This document shows, in pieces, positions 51,544 through 60,957 of a stretch of DNA of 64,000 nt. A model generated the notes under the pieces. It was not told the origin of the DNA. It searched no databases and saw only the letters and a list, made by a program, of their open reading frames with translations. The stretch is taken from contig JAFZPI010000041.1 of the NCBI GenBank assembly GCA_017552615.1, positions 1 through 64,000 on the forward strand, written 5' to 3'. How positions within the stretch are numbered: the first letter of the stretch is position 1; every line of letters starts with the position of its first letter. Position numbers and translations under genes: made by a program. The stretch is from Clostridia bacterium (GTDB lineage: Bacteria > Bacillota > Clostridia > Christensenellales > Aristaeellaceae).

Positions 51544-53145
51544 ATGAAAACTAAACACGCTGTGCTTGCGGTTCTGCTTGCGATCCTGATTGCGGGATTC
51601 TTCGCCCTGCCCTGTCGGGCGACAGCGGAGGCGTCCGCTTTTCCGGATGCCCATGCCGTCCTGAAGGACATGGGCGCCGGCTGGAACCTGGGGAATTCTC
51701 TGGACGCCTGGAGCGGTACACAAACCCGGATCGGCCCGCTCTCCTCCGAGACTGCCTGGGGAAATCCGGTCATTACGCGGGAGTTGATCGCACTGGTAAA
51801 AGCCAGCGGGTTCCGTACGATCCGCCTGCCGGTAACCTGGTTCAACCATATGGACCCGGAAACAAACCAGATCGACGAAGCCTGGATGAGCCGCGTTGAA
51901 GAAGTCGTCGGATGGGTCCTGGACGAAGGGATGTACTGCATCCTGAACGTCCACCATGATACGGGAAGCGACAACTGGCTGATTGCGGACTCCGACGGCT
52001 ATGCCGCCAGGGAAGAGAAATTCACGGCGATCTGGCACCAGATTGCCGAACGTTTTGCCTCCCAGGGGGATCATCTGCTGTTTGAAGGATACAATGAGAT
52101 CCTAAACGGCAGCCGGGAATGGACTCGCCCCGACCAGGCCTCTCTTGACGCAGCCAACCGCCTCAACCAGGCGTTTGTGGATACCGTTCGCGCTACCGGA
52201 GGAAATAACGCTACACGCTGCCTGATCGTCAACACCTACGGCGCGCAGCCCAATGCCCTGATCACGCAGGGTATGCGGATACCGGCGGATACCGTGGAAG
52301 ACCGCATCATTGTGGAAGTCCATTTCTACCAGCCCTACCAGTTTACGTCCGAGTCCTATCCGGGCGTCACGACCTGGGATAAAGGCTCGGTGGACACCAG
52401 TATGGCCAATTTTGACCGGGATTTCATCCAGAAGGGTTATCCCGTGCTGATCGGCGAATTCGGCGCGGTGGACAAGGGCAAGACCAAAGCGCGCTTCGCC
52501 TGGACAAAATACGTGACGGACCGGGCCGCCGCCCTGGGGATCGGCTGCATCTGGTGGGACAATGGAGCAGAGAAAGAATACTCACTTTTTGATCGCCGCA
52601 CGCTGCGCGTAACCCAGCCGGAACTGATCGAGATCATTCTGACGGAGACCGGCGGCGCGAATTTTGATCTGACGGACGAAGTCGTCGCCCAGGCGGAAAG
52701 CCGGCTTGCCAAGACCAATCTCTGCGCGGCGCCGGAGAAATGGTCCGCCTGGATCGATACCGCAAACGGGGGCGGCGCGGATGTTCAATACTCCGTCACG
52801 GGCGTTCATGTCACGGTGAGCAGTCCCGGCAAAGAGGCCTGGCATGTGCAGCCTGCCTATGTCCAGCTGAAGATTGAGTCGGGCGTGACCTACCGCCTGT
52901 CCTTCGATTACAGCGCCGAACCGGCGCAGGAGATTCCCTGGCACCTGATGAAGGATTACGGTGACTACGCCGCCTACCAGGAAGGTGTTCTTGAAGCAAA
53001 GAACGAAACACAGCATTTTGAGCTGGTTTTCACTATGACAGAGCCAACGGACGGGAACTGCAAAATCGCCTTCGACCTGGGCGGAAACGAAAAAGCCGTG
53101 CCGTTCGTGTTTGAAATCAACAACCTGACACTGGTCAAAGAATAA
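51544..53145 (+). CDS. Exported GH5 endoglucanase with C-terminal carbohydrate-binding domain
   Basis: 533 residues. Signal peptide to about residue 29. GH5 barrel (35-375): GAGWNLGNSLDAWSG, FRTIRLPVTWFNHM, ILNVHHDTG, acid/base Glu185 in LLFEGYNEIL, HFYQPYQFT and nucleophile Glu305 in VLIGEFGAVD. Residues about 391-533 form a beta-sandwich resembling CBM4/9-type modules (YVQLKIESGVTYRLSFDYSA). Cleaves beta-1,4-glucans such as cellulose or mixed-linkage glucan. The start is supported by GAGGGAAAGCC. A single gene behind its own leader with a dyad. Confidence 0.92.
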   Translation: MKTKHAVLAVLLAILIAGFFALPCRATAEASAFPDAHAVLKDMGAGWNLGNSLDAWSGTQTRIGPLSSETAWGNPVITRELIALVKASGFRTIRLPVTWFNHMDPETNQIDEAWMSRVEEVVGWVLDEGMYCILNVHHDTGSDNWLIADSDGYAAREEKFTAIWHQIAERFASQGDHLLFEGYNEILNGSREWTRPDQASLDAANRLNQAFVDTVRATGGNNATRCLIVNTYGAQPNALITQGMRIPADTVEDRIIVEVHFYQPYQFTSESYPGVTTWDKGSVDTSMANFDRDFIQKGYPVLIGEFGAVDKGKTKARFAWTKYVTDRAAALGIGCIWWDNGAEKEYSLFDRRTLRVTQPELIEIILTETGGANFDLTDEVVAQAESRLAKTNLCAAPEKWSAWIDTANGGGADVQYSVTGVHVTVSSPGKEAWHVQPAYVQLKIESGVTYRLSFDYSAEPAQEIPWHLMKDYGDYAAYQEGVLEAKNETQHFELVFTMTEPTDGNCKIAFDLGGNEKAVPFVFEINNLTLVKE

Positions 53146-53217
53146 TCCGGTGGTTGTCACAGCAGAAACCCGTACGGGGTATCATATGTCCTGTATTTGT
53201 CGGAAGGGTGTGTCCCT

Positions 53218-54330
53218 ATGAGAAAGAACCTTATCTTGTTGTCATTTATCCTTACCGTATGTTTCTGTTCACTGCTCATCACAGCCACAGCTGAACAAGA
53301 ACGCTTTCAAACAGATAACTTTGAGTATACGGTCTCCGGCAATTCAATTGAGGTCCTCGCATATCACGGAACCTATCTGCCGCGCGAACTGCCCACGCAG
53401 GTCGGTGGCTATTCGATTTTTCTGGAATACAGCGATCCGATCTTCACGGATTTGGTTCAGGATTCCGGGATCTATCGTTACGGATTGGTAGCGGAGGATG
53501 AAGCCTATATTGTCGGTTACACGGGGTATCAGCAGATAGCTTTCATACCCGAATGCATCAACGGAGTCCCGGTCACCGGCATCGGAGATTTGGCTTTCTG
53601 GCTCAGCGGCTGTGAACGGGATGAATTTACGGAGGTTGTGATTGTTCCGGGAAGCATCCGCAGTATCGGACGCCGGGCGTTTTCCTGTACGGGGATTGGT
53701 TATATTGTATTGCAGGAAGGGCTGGAGAAAATCAGAGATCTGGCTTTTGAAGGCCACAGCCAGATTCATATGAACATCCCGGACAGCGTGAAAGAAATGG
53801 GTGTGAACCCATTCGCCGATCATGTTGACCTGGGCTATGTGAACGGTTATCTCTTCCCGTCTCTATTCCATAACGAGTTCTTTGCAATCGATGATACAGG
53901 CCATCTCCTTTACGGAAAAGAAGACATGCGTGTGATCACGTATCGAAGCAACCTCCAGCCGCAATGGAACAGCAGCACGACGTGCACGGTACCGGATGGA
54001 ATCAAGGTCATAGGAAAACGAGCTTTCTTTGCCGATCCTTACCTGACGGAAGTGATTCTGCCTGACTCACTTCAGGTGATCGAAGCCGAGGCATTCCTCT
54101 ATTGTTATGAACTCAGCCGCGTGGTTATCCCGGAAGGTGTAACCGCAATCGGCGACTATGCCTTTGCGGAAACCGCCATGGTTGAACTTGAAATCCCATC
54201 TTCCGTAACCACCATTGGCGACGGCATATTTCACGACTGGGCACCTGGTGAGGCAACCATACGGTGTGACGCCGGTTCTTTTGCAGAAGAGTATGCCAAA
54301 GCAAACGGGTACCAGATACAATACCGTTGA
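53218..54330 (+). CDS. Exported BspA-type leucine-rich repeat protein
   Basis: 370 residues from the ATG at 53218 (GGAAGGGTG upstream). Signal peptide MRKNLILLSFILTVCFCSLL, cleaved near ATA-EQ. LRR_5 repeats: FTEVVIVPGSIRSIGRRAFS, IVLQEGLEKIRDLAFEG, TCTVPDGIKVIGKRAFFADP, then LTEVILPDSLQVIEAEAF and RVVIPEGVTAIGDYAFAE. Such proteins mediate surface binding in gut bacteria. It is followed by glgX after 63 bp. Confidence 0.87.
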   Translation: MRKNLILLSFILTVCFCSLLITATAEQERFQTDNFEYTVSGNSIEVLAYHGTYLPRELPTQVGGYSIFLEYSDPIFTDLVQDSGIYRYGLVAEDEAYIVGYTGYQQIAFIPECINGVPVTGIGDLAFWLSGCERDEFTEVVIVPGSIRSIGRRAFSCTGIGYIVLQEGLEKIRDLAFEGHSQIHMNIPDSVKEMGVNPFADHVDLGYVNGYLFPSLFHNEFFAIDDTGHLLYGKEDMRVITYRSNLQPQWNSSTTCTVPDGIKVIGKRAFFADPYLTEVILPDSLQVIEAEAFLYCYELSRVVIPEGVTAIGDYAFAETAMVELEIPSSVTTIGDGIFHDWAPGEATIRCDAGSFAEEYAKANGYQIQYR

Positions 54331-54393
54331 GGCGAATGATTCCGTGCAAGCGGTTCCGGTCACGGATGGAAAAACGGCACAGGAGGAGATACC

Positions 54394-56481
54394 ATGCGTC
54401 CAGTCGATCAGTTTCCCACCAACCGGATCGGAGAACTTGAGTACTGTGCGGGACGCGTCTTTCCGTTTGGAGCCACGCTGCTCGGGGAAGGCGTCAATTT
54501 CAGTGTGTTTTCAAGGGAAGCCACGGCTTGTACGCTGGTGCTCTACCATCACGGACAGAAGGAGCCCTTTATTGAAATCCCCTTTCCGGAATCATACCGG
54601 ATCGGGGATGTCTATTCAATGCTGGTTTTCGGTCTGAATATCGAAACCGTGGAATACGGGTATCGGTTTGACGGGCCTTATGATCCGCCCAAGGGGCTGC
54701 GCTTTGACAGAAACCGGGTGCTGCTGGATCCCTATGCCCGCTCCATCAGCGGCAGGTCTGTCTGGGGGATCCGGCCCGATTTTTCCGATCCCTTCCCCCA
54801 CAGGGGGCAGATCATCCGCGAGGATTTTGACTGGCAGGGCGATAAACCGCTGGAGATCCCGTCACACGACCTGATCATCTATGAACTGCATGTTCGCTCG
54901 TTTACACAGGACGCGTCCAGCGGGGTACGCCGCAAGGGAACAATCGCAGGTCTCGTGGAGAAAATCCCGTATCTGAAGTCCCTGGGTGTCAACTGCGTGG
55001 AACTGATGCCCATCTTTGAGTTCGATGAATTTGAATCGTACACGAACACTGAAAGCAGACATCGCCTGAATTACTGGGGATACTCAACTGTCGGCTTTTT
55101 CGCGCCCAAGGCGGGCTACGCGGCTTCCGCGCGCTTCGGCATGGAGGCTGATGAACTGAAAGAAATGATCCGCCGTTTCCATCAGGCCGGCATTGAGGTC
55201 ATCCTTGACGTTGTGTTCAACCACACCGCGGAAGGCGGCGAAGCAGGGCCGTGCATCTCCTATAAAGGGATCGATAACCGAACGTATTATCTGCTTGATC
55301 CGGACGGGACCTACTGCAATTACAGCGGCTGCGGCAATACCATGAACTGTAATCATCCCATCGTGCGGAACGTCGTGCTCGACTGCCTGCGGTACTGGGT
55401 TTCGGCTTACCATGTTGACGGGTTCCGCTTTGACCTCGCCTCAATCCTTACGCGGGACCAGAACGGCACGCCGATGATTCAGCCCCCGCTTTTGGAGAGC
55501 ATTGCCAGCGACGCGGTGTTGGGCAAAAGCCTGCTGATTGCCGAAGCCTGGGACGCGGGCGGCCTGTACCAGGTAGGTACTTTCCCGGCCTTTGGCCGCT
55601 GGTCCGAGTGGAACGGCAAGTATCGCGACTGCCTCCGGTGCTTTATCAAGGGGGATGCCGACCGCCTGCCGGAGATGATCAAACGTGTGCGCGGTTCTGA
55701 CGACCTGTACGGAACGCGCACTCCCGCCGCCTCCATCAATTTCGCCACCTGCCATGATGGCTTCACGCTGTATGATCTGGTTTCATACAACGCCAAACAC
55801 AACCTCGCCAACGGCGAGGACAACCGTGACGGTTCGAATGATAACATGAGCTGGAACTGCGGTGTGGAAGGAGATACCGATGATCCTACGATCAACGCCC
55901 TGCGCCTGCGGCAGATGAAAAATATGCTCACCGTTCTGCTGACCAGCCGCGGGATCCCTATGCTGCTTTCCGGCGACGAATTTGCCAATACACAGCGCGG
56001 CAACAACAACGCCTACTGTCAGGATAACGAGGTCTCCTGGCTGGACTGGACCCACCTTACGCAATACAGTGATCTGTATGATTTCACGCGCCGACTGATC
56101 GCGTTCAGACAGCGCCATCCGGTCCTGCGGGCGCACGATTTCGATTTTTCCGCAAACGGAACGCGATATCCCGAACTTTCCTTCCACGGAACACAGGCGT
56201 GGAACCTGGACATGCACAGGGAAGGTCTCTGTTTCGCCTATATGTACGCGGAGGACCATAACCGGTACGGCACTGCGCAGGACACTTTTATCTATGTTGC
56301 CGTGAACGCTTACTGGGAGGACAAAACATTCACGCTTCCCGTACTGCCTGAGGGCTATAACTGGAGACTGGCGTTTGATTCCTGTGATGTATCGTCCGAC
56401 GCAGGCAATGAACTACCGTGCGCCGACCCATCCATTACGCTCGGTCCGCGTACTACGGCGGTCCTGATCGGAACAGCATAA
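54394..56481 (+). CDS. glgX: Glycogen debranching enzyme GlgX (GH13)
   Basis: 695 residues, ATG after CAGGAGGAGATACC. N-terminal CBM48 domain (RVFPFGATLLGEGVNFSVFS), then the GH13 barrel: VILDVVFNHTAEGG, the nucleophile Asp in VDGFRFDLASIL, the acid Glu in LLIAEAWDAGGLYQ and FATCHDGFTLYD. Hydrolyses alpha-1,6 branches of limit dextrins. No signal peptide, so it works on internal glycogen, unlike the neighbouring secreted glycosidases. No glgABC genes are nearby. Full length. Confidence 0.93.
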   Translation: MRPVDQFPTNRIGELEYCAGRVFPFGATLLGEGVNFSVFSREATACTLVLYHHGQKEPFIEIPFPESYRIGDVYSMLVFGLNIETVEYGYRFDGPYDPPKGLRFDRNRVLLDPYARSISGRSVWGIRPDFSDPFPHRGQIIREDFDWQGDKPLEIPSHDLIIYELHVRSFTQDASSGVRRKGTIAGLVEKIPYLKSLGVNCVELMPIFEFDEFESYTNTESRHRLNYWGYSTVGFFAPKAGYAASARFGMEADELKEMIRRFHQAGIEVILDVVFNHTAEGGEAGPCISYKGIDNRTYYLLDPDGTYCNYSGCGNTMNCNHPIVRNVVLDCLRYWVSAYHVDGFRFDLASILTRDQNGTPMIQPPLLESIASDAVLGKSLLIAEAWDAGGLYQVGTFPAFGRWSEWNGKYRDCLRCFIKGDADRLPEMIKRVRGSDDLYGTRTPAASINFATCHDGFTLYDLVSYNAKHNLANGEDNRDGSNDNMSWNCGVEGDTDDPTINALRLRQMKNMLTVLLTSRGIPMLLSGDEFANTQRGNNNAYCQDNEVSWLDWTHLTQYSDLYDFTRRLIAFRQRHPVLRAHDFDFSANGTRYPELSFHGTQAWNLDMHREGLCFAYMYAEDHNRYGTAQDTFIYVAVNAYWEDKTFTLPVLPEGYNWRLAFDSCDVSSDAGNELPCADPSITLGPRTTAVLIGTA

Positions 56482-56580
56482 CAAATTCAATGTTACGGAC
56501 TCTCTGGCAAATTTGCTTCCTGATTCGTAATCCATTCACTCCAGGATACCGAATAATTGCCGCCCATTTCCTGCAGGTAA

Positions 56581-56724
56581 TCATAAACCTGCCGGATCCG
56601 TTTTGCTCTCTTGGCATGGTTCAAAATCAGATTCCGCAGCCGCTGCGGAAACAAGAAGAAGGAGAACAACAAACACCGGCAAGGCCTTCACATACCGGAA
56701 TATGACAGGATATGCTTTCTTCAT
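56581..56724 (-). CDS. Short signal-peptide-bearing ORF, possibly a frameshifted remnant
   Basis: 47 codons from the ATG at 56724, with a perfect AGGAGG box 7 nt upstream. The product MKKAYPVIFRYVKALPVFVV continues LLLLVSAAAAESD and ends soon after. The next frame remains open for about 40 more codons (RQVYDYLQEMGGNYSVSWSE, stop near 56491), so an indel may have broken a longer protein, or the short form may be a genuine membrane peptide. It starts 57 bp after the stop of the exported aspartate-decarboxylase-like gene, probably on the same transcript. The rest of 56482-56780 holds nothing else recognisable. Confidence 0.45.
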   Translation of the reverse strand: MKKAYPVIFRYVKALPVFVVLLLLVSAAAAESDFEPCQESKTDPAGL

Positions 56725-56781
56725 ACGGTTTTCCTCCTGTTTAGCCGTGTTTTCAGTTTCTTTACCGGTCCCTTGGCATCT

Positions 56782-58452
56782 TTATGCGGCGTCTGCAAGC
56801 CCGATTTCAGACTCGGCGTAGTATTCATCAAACAGTTCGAGCAGTCTTCTGGCGATTTCCACATAATCCTCGGTGTTTAAGTTCGCCAGTGAAATGCGCA
56901 CCGTACCCTCAGGGGCGTTGAAGCCCGGACCGTACATGAGAACGACGCCTTTGCGGGCGGCCAAATCGTTGAGGAAGTCGATCTCGGTCTTTTCTGTCTG
57001 CAGCCACTGCAGAAATTCTGTCCCGTAATTTGCTTCCGCAAGCGCATATACATCCACCAATGTGTAATACTGGGCATTTGCTTCGCTTTCGTCCGGTATC
57101 AGACCCAGAGCACTCATCAGCGCTGCATAGCGCTCGTGAACTGTATCGTTTGCCAGCCGGATGTAAGGATCTTCAAGTCCGGCATCCTCATATACCAGAT
57201 GGCTCAGAGCCAGCAGATCCATGAACACCTGACTCGGTGTGGACAATCCGCTGGTATGATACAAGCCAATGGAACGACTGTCCGCAACCACCCGATCCAG
57301 GAATGGCATGCTGTCCGGATCGGTGGTCACGATCGAATACTCCGCGCGGAGATACGCCTTGTCTTCCTCCGGTAATTCGGCAAGAAGGCGATCGCATACG
57401 TTGTGTTCATTCATCGCGATCAGACCGACCCGCCAGCCCGTGACGCCATAGAGTTTTGAAAAGGAATAAACCAGGATCGTGTTCCCGGGAAGGATCGCAT
57501 ACACGGATTTGAAATCCTGGGCAAAGGTTCCGTAAACGTCGTCTGTCAGAATGATCAGATCCGGGTTTTTCTCTATGACCTGGACGAGACGCTCCAGCGT
57601 TTTGTCCGACAATGCGTGAGAGGCAGGATTGGAAGGATTCACAAGGAAGAACGCTTTGACGCTGGGATCTTCCAGCTTTGCCAGCTCCGCTTCCGCAATG
57701 TCCCAGTTATCCCCGGCCGAACTGGAAACATCAATCGAAACCAGGCCGTAATCCTTCACAGAAGGAATTTGCATATAGGGCGTAAAGATCGGCGTTGCGA
57801 TCGCGATCGTGTCTCCCGCTTTCAAAAGACGGTTGTGACTCAGCGCCTCGAAGATGTATACCATCGCGGCACTGCCGCCTTCTGTCGGAAAGATCCCCGT
57901 CTGGTCTGAGAGCTCCGCCCCGTCAAACAATGTCGCCTGAAGAAAAGCGTTCAAGATCGCCTCCGTATGGGGCAGGCATCGGCTGGGATCCGGATAGTAG
58001 TCCCCGATCACGGCATCCACCAGTTCTTTGATGAGGCTGTCCTTGTCCATTCCGAGCGTCATGACACAGTAATCCACCGCCGCAATCAGGAAAGCGTCGG
58101 TCGGGTCATTCGGATCCATGGCCGCATCAAAGCGCTCTCCGATGCCTTCCTTTTTGGCCTGGCCTGCCATGCTTCCTTCATGAAAGGTTAATTCACATTC
58201 ACCAACGGCAAAATTCATGATTCGGGTGAACGCATAGCGCGTCTGCGTATTGATCCAGTTCGGATTGCCGCGCCCGGCATCCAGGACTGGATAACCGGCT
58301 ACGTTTGTACTCGCCAAAACCCGCTGTTCCGCCGTGATTTCAAAGGCTCCGATTTCCTTCATCAGCTGCTCTTCAGCTTCCTGGTCGGCACTGGCTGCAG
58401 CCACAAGTATCATACCGATGCACAGCAAGATGCAAAAAATCCGTTTCATCAT
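56782..58452 (-). CDS. Exported aspartate aminotransferase/aspartate 4-decarboxylase-like enzyme
   Basis: 556 residues. Begins with a clear signal peptide (MMKRIFCILLCIGMILVAAA, cleavage at ASA-DQ). The mature chain follows AsdA-type aspartate 4-decarboxylase closely: LDAGRGNPNWINTQTRYAF, TEGGSAAMVYIFEALSHNRL, FFLVNPSNPASHALSD, LIILTDDVYGTFAQDFKSVY, the PLP-lysine motif LVYSFSKLYGVTGWRVG, HTSGLSTPSQVFMDL and VRISLANLN. All PLP-binding elements are kept. AsdA turns L-aspartate into L-alanine and CO2 and is normally cytoplasmic. Export of an apparently intact PLP enzyme is unusual and is matched by the histidine-decarboxylase-like gene at 46918. Length is normal once the signal is removed. Confidence 0.85.
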   Translation of the reverse strand: MMKRIFCILLCIGMILVAAASADQEAEEQLMKEIGAFEITAEQRVLASTNVAGYPVLDAGRGNPNWINTQTRYAFTRIMNFAVGECELTFHEGSMAGQAKKEGIGERFDAAMDPNDPTDAFLIAAVDYCVMTLGMDKDSLIKELVDAVIGDYYPDPSRCLPHTEAILNAFLQATLFDGAELSDQTGIFPTEGGSAAMVYIFEALSHNRLLKAGDTIAIATPIFTPYMQIPSVKDYGLVSIDVSSSAGDNWDIAEAELAKLEDPSVKAFFLVNPSNPASHALSDKTLERLVQVIEKNPDLIILTDDVYGTFAQDFKSVYAILPGNTILVYSFSKLYGVTGWRVGLIAMNEHNVCDRLLAELPEEDKAYLRAEYSIVTTDPDSMPFLDRVVADSRSIGLYHTSGLSTPSQVFMDLLALSHLVYEDAGLEDPYIRLANDTVHERYAALMSALGLIPDESEANAQYYTLVDVYALAEANYGTEFLQWLQTEKTEIDFLNDLAARKGVVLMYGPGFNAPEGTVRISLANLNTEDYVEIARRLLELFDEYYAESEIGLADAA

Positions 58453-58486
58453 GGATCACGATCCCTCTTTCCTTTGAGTTACTTCA

Positions 58487-58515
58487 GTAATACTACAGAT
58501 TGACTTCAATGTCAA
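58487..58515 (-). promoter_or_regulatory. Promoter of the exported aspartate-decarboxylase-like gene
   Basis: Minus strand TTGACA (58515-58510), 17 bp, TATTAC (58492-58487). The -35 box is part of a dyad TTGAC-N6-GTCAA, a possible regulator site. Confidence 0.65.
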
Positions 58516-58592
58516 CTTCAAAAATCCGCAGGTAAACGCAGGCGCTGCAGAAATTGAGGGGCAGCACCCGGATTTCTCTGTCCGTGCCCCAA

Positions 58593-58619
58593 TCAAAAGC
58601 GCACTCCAGAAGGAGTGCG
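58593..58619 (-). terminator. Terminator of the MerR gene
   Basis: Minus strand CGCACTCC-TTCT-GGAGTGCG (58619-58600) followed by CTTTTG. It separates the regulator from the decarboxylase-like gene. Confidence 0.82.
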
Positions 58620-58637
58620 TTACAGGCTTACCTGTTT

Positions 58638-59525
58638 TTATTTCTGGAACATGGTAAAATGATTGAGCCCGTCATCACTCAAACTGATGGTACAGTTCAT
58701 GCCGTTCTGCACCGCATTGTACCTGGCATCCATGACGGCCAGCATCATGGTTGGGAATCCCGGATCGCTGACCGGGCTATCCTTGCGCACCCTGAACTGG
58801 AAGTAAGTCTGTTTTCCGGTGTTGAGATCCGGAATGTCATTGATCCACTCGCTGACATGCTCCCACCCGCTGCATTCGTAAACCTTCTGTGCGTCCGGAG
58901 GAAGATCGTTTCCGGAGCCGCCTCCCTCTTTTTCCATTGCGAACAGCAACGACTTTCCGTCCGGGTTTCCGCTTGTGAGCGTATCCATGACCTCTTTCAT
59001 GATTGGCAGGTCCTGGATGCCCATCTGCTGTGCGATTTCATCGCTTGCATCCCTGCACTGCGACAGCCAGTTGGCAATCGTCTCGTGTACTTTGGCGCGG
59101 GTTTCCGCTTCTTCTTTGCTATCCAGTCCGAATTCTTTCCACAGAACGGGATCACTTGCGCGTTCTTTGACAAAATCAGTCAACATGGTTACCATGTTCT
59201 GCATATCCATGACTTCTTTGAGGTATGATCTTTGTATTTCCCGGATTCTTTCCAGCTTCTGCTTCTGCTCCTCTATCTTGCGCTCCAGTGCGGCAATCAG
59301 GAGATCGTCATCCCCCGGAAGAAGCGCTTTGATTTCCTCAATGGAGAAATCCGCCTGCTGCAGGTTCTTGATCTTCACAAACAGCAACGCCTGCTCTTCT
59401 TCATAATACCTGTACCCGGTCCATTCATCGACCTTTGCCGGCTTCATCAGGCCGATGCGGTCATAGTAGCGCAGTGTCTGTGTGTTGCATCCGCAAAGCT
59501 TCGCGAAACCCTGGATCGTAATCAT
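58638..59525 (-). CDS. MerR family transcriptional regulator
   Basis: 295 residues. N-terminal winged helix IQGFAKLCGCNTQTLRYYDR followed by the standard WTGYRYYEEEQALLFVKIKN; a coiled-coil dimerisation helix (about 78-115, KIEEQKQKLERIREIQ) and a C-terminal ligand-type region without a recognised effector fold. No conserved metal-binding Cys pair is present, so a small-molecule sensor is more likely than a metal sensor. It has a promoter with a 19-bp spacer and central dyad, as expected for self-regulation. Confidence 0.88.
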   Translation of the reverse strand: MITIQGFAKLCGCNTQTLRYYDRIGLMKPAKVDEWTGYRYYEEEQALLFVKIKNLQQADFSIEEIKALLPGDDDLLIAALERKIEEQKQKLERIREIQRSYLKEVMDMQNMVTMLTDFVKERASDPVLWKEFGLDSKEEAETRAKVHETIANWLSQCRDASDEIAQQMGIQDLPIMKEVMDTLTSGNPDGKSLLFAMEKEGGGSGNDLPPDAQKVYECSGWEHVSEWINDIPDLNTGKQTYFQFRVRKDSPVSDPGFPTMMLAVMDARYNAVQNGMNCTISLSDDGLNHFTMFQK

Positions 59526-59545
59526 ACCTCATCCTCCTCACCGCA

Positions 59546-59576
59546 ACCATATCATTGCAGTTCAGTGCAAAGTCAA
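59546..59576 (-). promoter_or_regulatory. MerR-type promoter/operator
   Basis: Minus strand TTGACT (59576-59571), a 19-bp spacer, then TATGGT (59551-59546). The spacer carries the dyad TTGCA-N6-TGCAA (59555-59570). A lengthened spacer with a dyad between -35 and -10 is the hallmark of MerR-controlled promoters. Confidence 0.75.
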
Positions 59577-59655
59577 GCACATTTTTGCTTTTTCTTGAGA
59601 AAAAAGTTAGCGCTTCGGGATGGAATGGCACAAAACCATGCCACCATGTTACAAG

Positions 59656-60957
59656 CTATATGGCTCTGACATTCTTATTGGTCAGCATCAGGATTGCTGT
59701 AATCGTGAAGCCGACTGCGCAGATGGCCAGAAGCACGGTGCTGCCGAATGCCTGGAGCGCAGCGCCTGCCAGAACGGAAGCAATCGGGATCATTCCCTGT
59801 GAGCCGAGGCTCAAGAGACTGCTCACCTTGCTGAGTTTGTCTCTTTCTACCCTGCTCTGAATGGTTGTGCTGAGTGGAATATTGATAAAGGAAAGCAGGA
59901 ACCCGAGCAAAAGGCATCCAGCAGAAAACATGAGCAGAAATCCGTTCAGAGATGAACCCGCATCTACCAGCAGCCAATATCCAAGTGCCAAAGCGATCAT
60001 GGCACCCGAAAAGACGCACAGGCGTTTGGCGACTTTCAGTCCGCATTTTTCTTCCTGCTTTCTGGCGCTCAGGATGGCAGCACCAATCAATGAACTGGCT
60101 CCAATGCAGACACTGAACACGGAAGACCACAGTTCCGGCGTCAGGAAGCTGTCAAAAAGGTAAGCCGGCGCGGCAGCCAGATCTGTCTTGATGAAGTACG
60201 GAATGAAATTGCCAGACACAGGCTCTATGAAGAAGTTGATGAACAGCACACATCCCATGATGGCCATGATGGCCTTCTGGCTCCGCAGGTACCGGAAGCC
60301 TTCTTTCGTGTCCGAGATGGCGAGACGAAGGGTAATCGGTTCCGGCGAAGGCGTGTGATCATAACGAATCAACATTTCCGACAGGCCTGAGGCGATAAAG
60401 CATGCGCCGACCGCAAAGAAGAGTACGTTCAACGGCAGTACGGCATACAGGATTCCGGCCAATACAACACCCAGGATCGACTCCATAGAACTCTTGATGG
60501 AAAAATAGGCGTTTGCCTGCTGTAATTGTTCAGGCTTTACGATGTTCGGCAGCATTGCTCCGGCGGCGGGGTTGAAAATGCCGCTGACCGCGTTGCCTAT
60601 GATCCCAAGGGTAAACAGGATTGCGATATGGGCTGACGATGACGGGAAGATCATCATGAGCGCGGTTGCCAATACAATCATCCCACCCTTGATGAAATCG
60701 CAGACATACATGATTTTTGCCTTGTTGACCCGATCCCCCAGAACCCCGCCCACAGGTGTGAACAGCAGCAGGGCGACACCGCACAGGGCAAGGTATAATC
60801 CCTGCAGAAAAGCGTTGTTGTCACTGATCTCCAGAATATAGAAGCCGACGGCGAAACTGTATAAAACCGCTCCCAGTTCCGAAACCAGCGCTCCCAGGAA
60901 GACAAGCCGAAAGTTTCTGTTTGCAAAAACATTGGCGGGTTTCTTTTCATTGCTCAT
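59656..60957 (-). CDS. MFS efflux transporter
   Basis: 433 residues with 12 predicted helices. NRNFRLVFLGALVSELGAVL at the start, and the loop GGVLGDRVNKAKIMYVCDFI is the MFS motif A (G-x3-D/G-R-x-x-R/K). It resembles the DHA3/macrolide-efflux branch of drug exporters. It overlaps the XRE-TPR regulator by 11 bp, so the pair forms one unit, and the MerR gene lies downstream. Cargo unknown. Confidence 0.88.
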   Translation of the reverse strand: MSNEKKPANVFANRNFRLVFLGALVSELGAVLYSFAVGFYILEISDNNAFLQGLYLALCGVALLLFTPVGGVLGDRVNKAKIMYVCDFIKGGMIVLATALMMIFPSSSAHIAILFTLGIIGNAVSGIFNPAAGAMLPNIVKPEQLQQANAYFSIKSSMESILGVVLAGILYAVLPLNVLFFAVGACFIASGLSEMLIRYDHTPSPEPITLRLAISDTKEGFRYLRSQKAIMAIMGCVLFINFFIEPVSGNFIPYFIKTDLAAAPAYLFDSFLTPELWSSVFSVCIGASSLIGAAILSARKQEEKCGLKVAKRLCVFSGAMIALALGYWLLVDAGSSLNGFLLMFSAGCLLLGFLLSFINIPLSTTIQSRVERDKLSKVSSLLSLGSQGMIPIASVLAGAALQAFGSTVLLAICAVGFTITAILMLTNKNVRAI

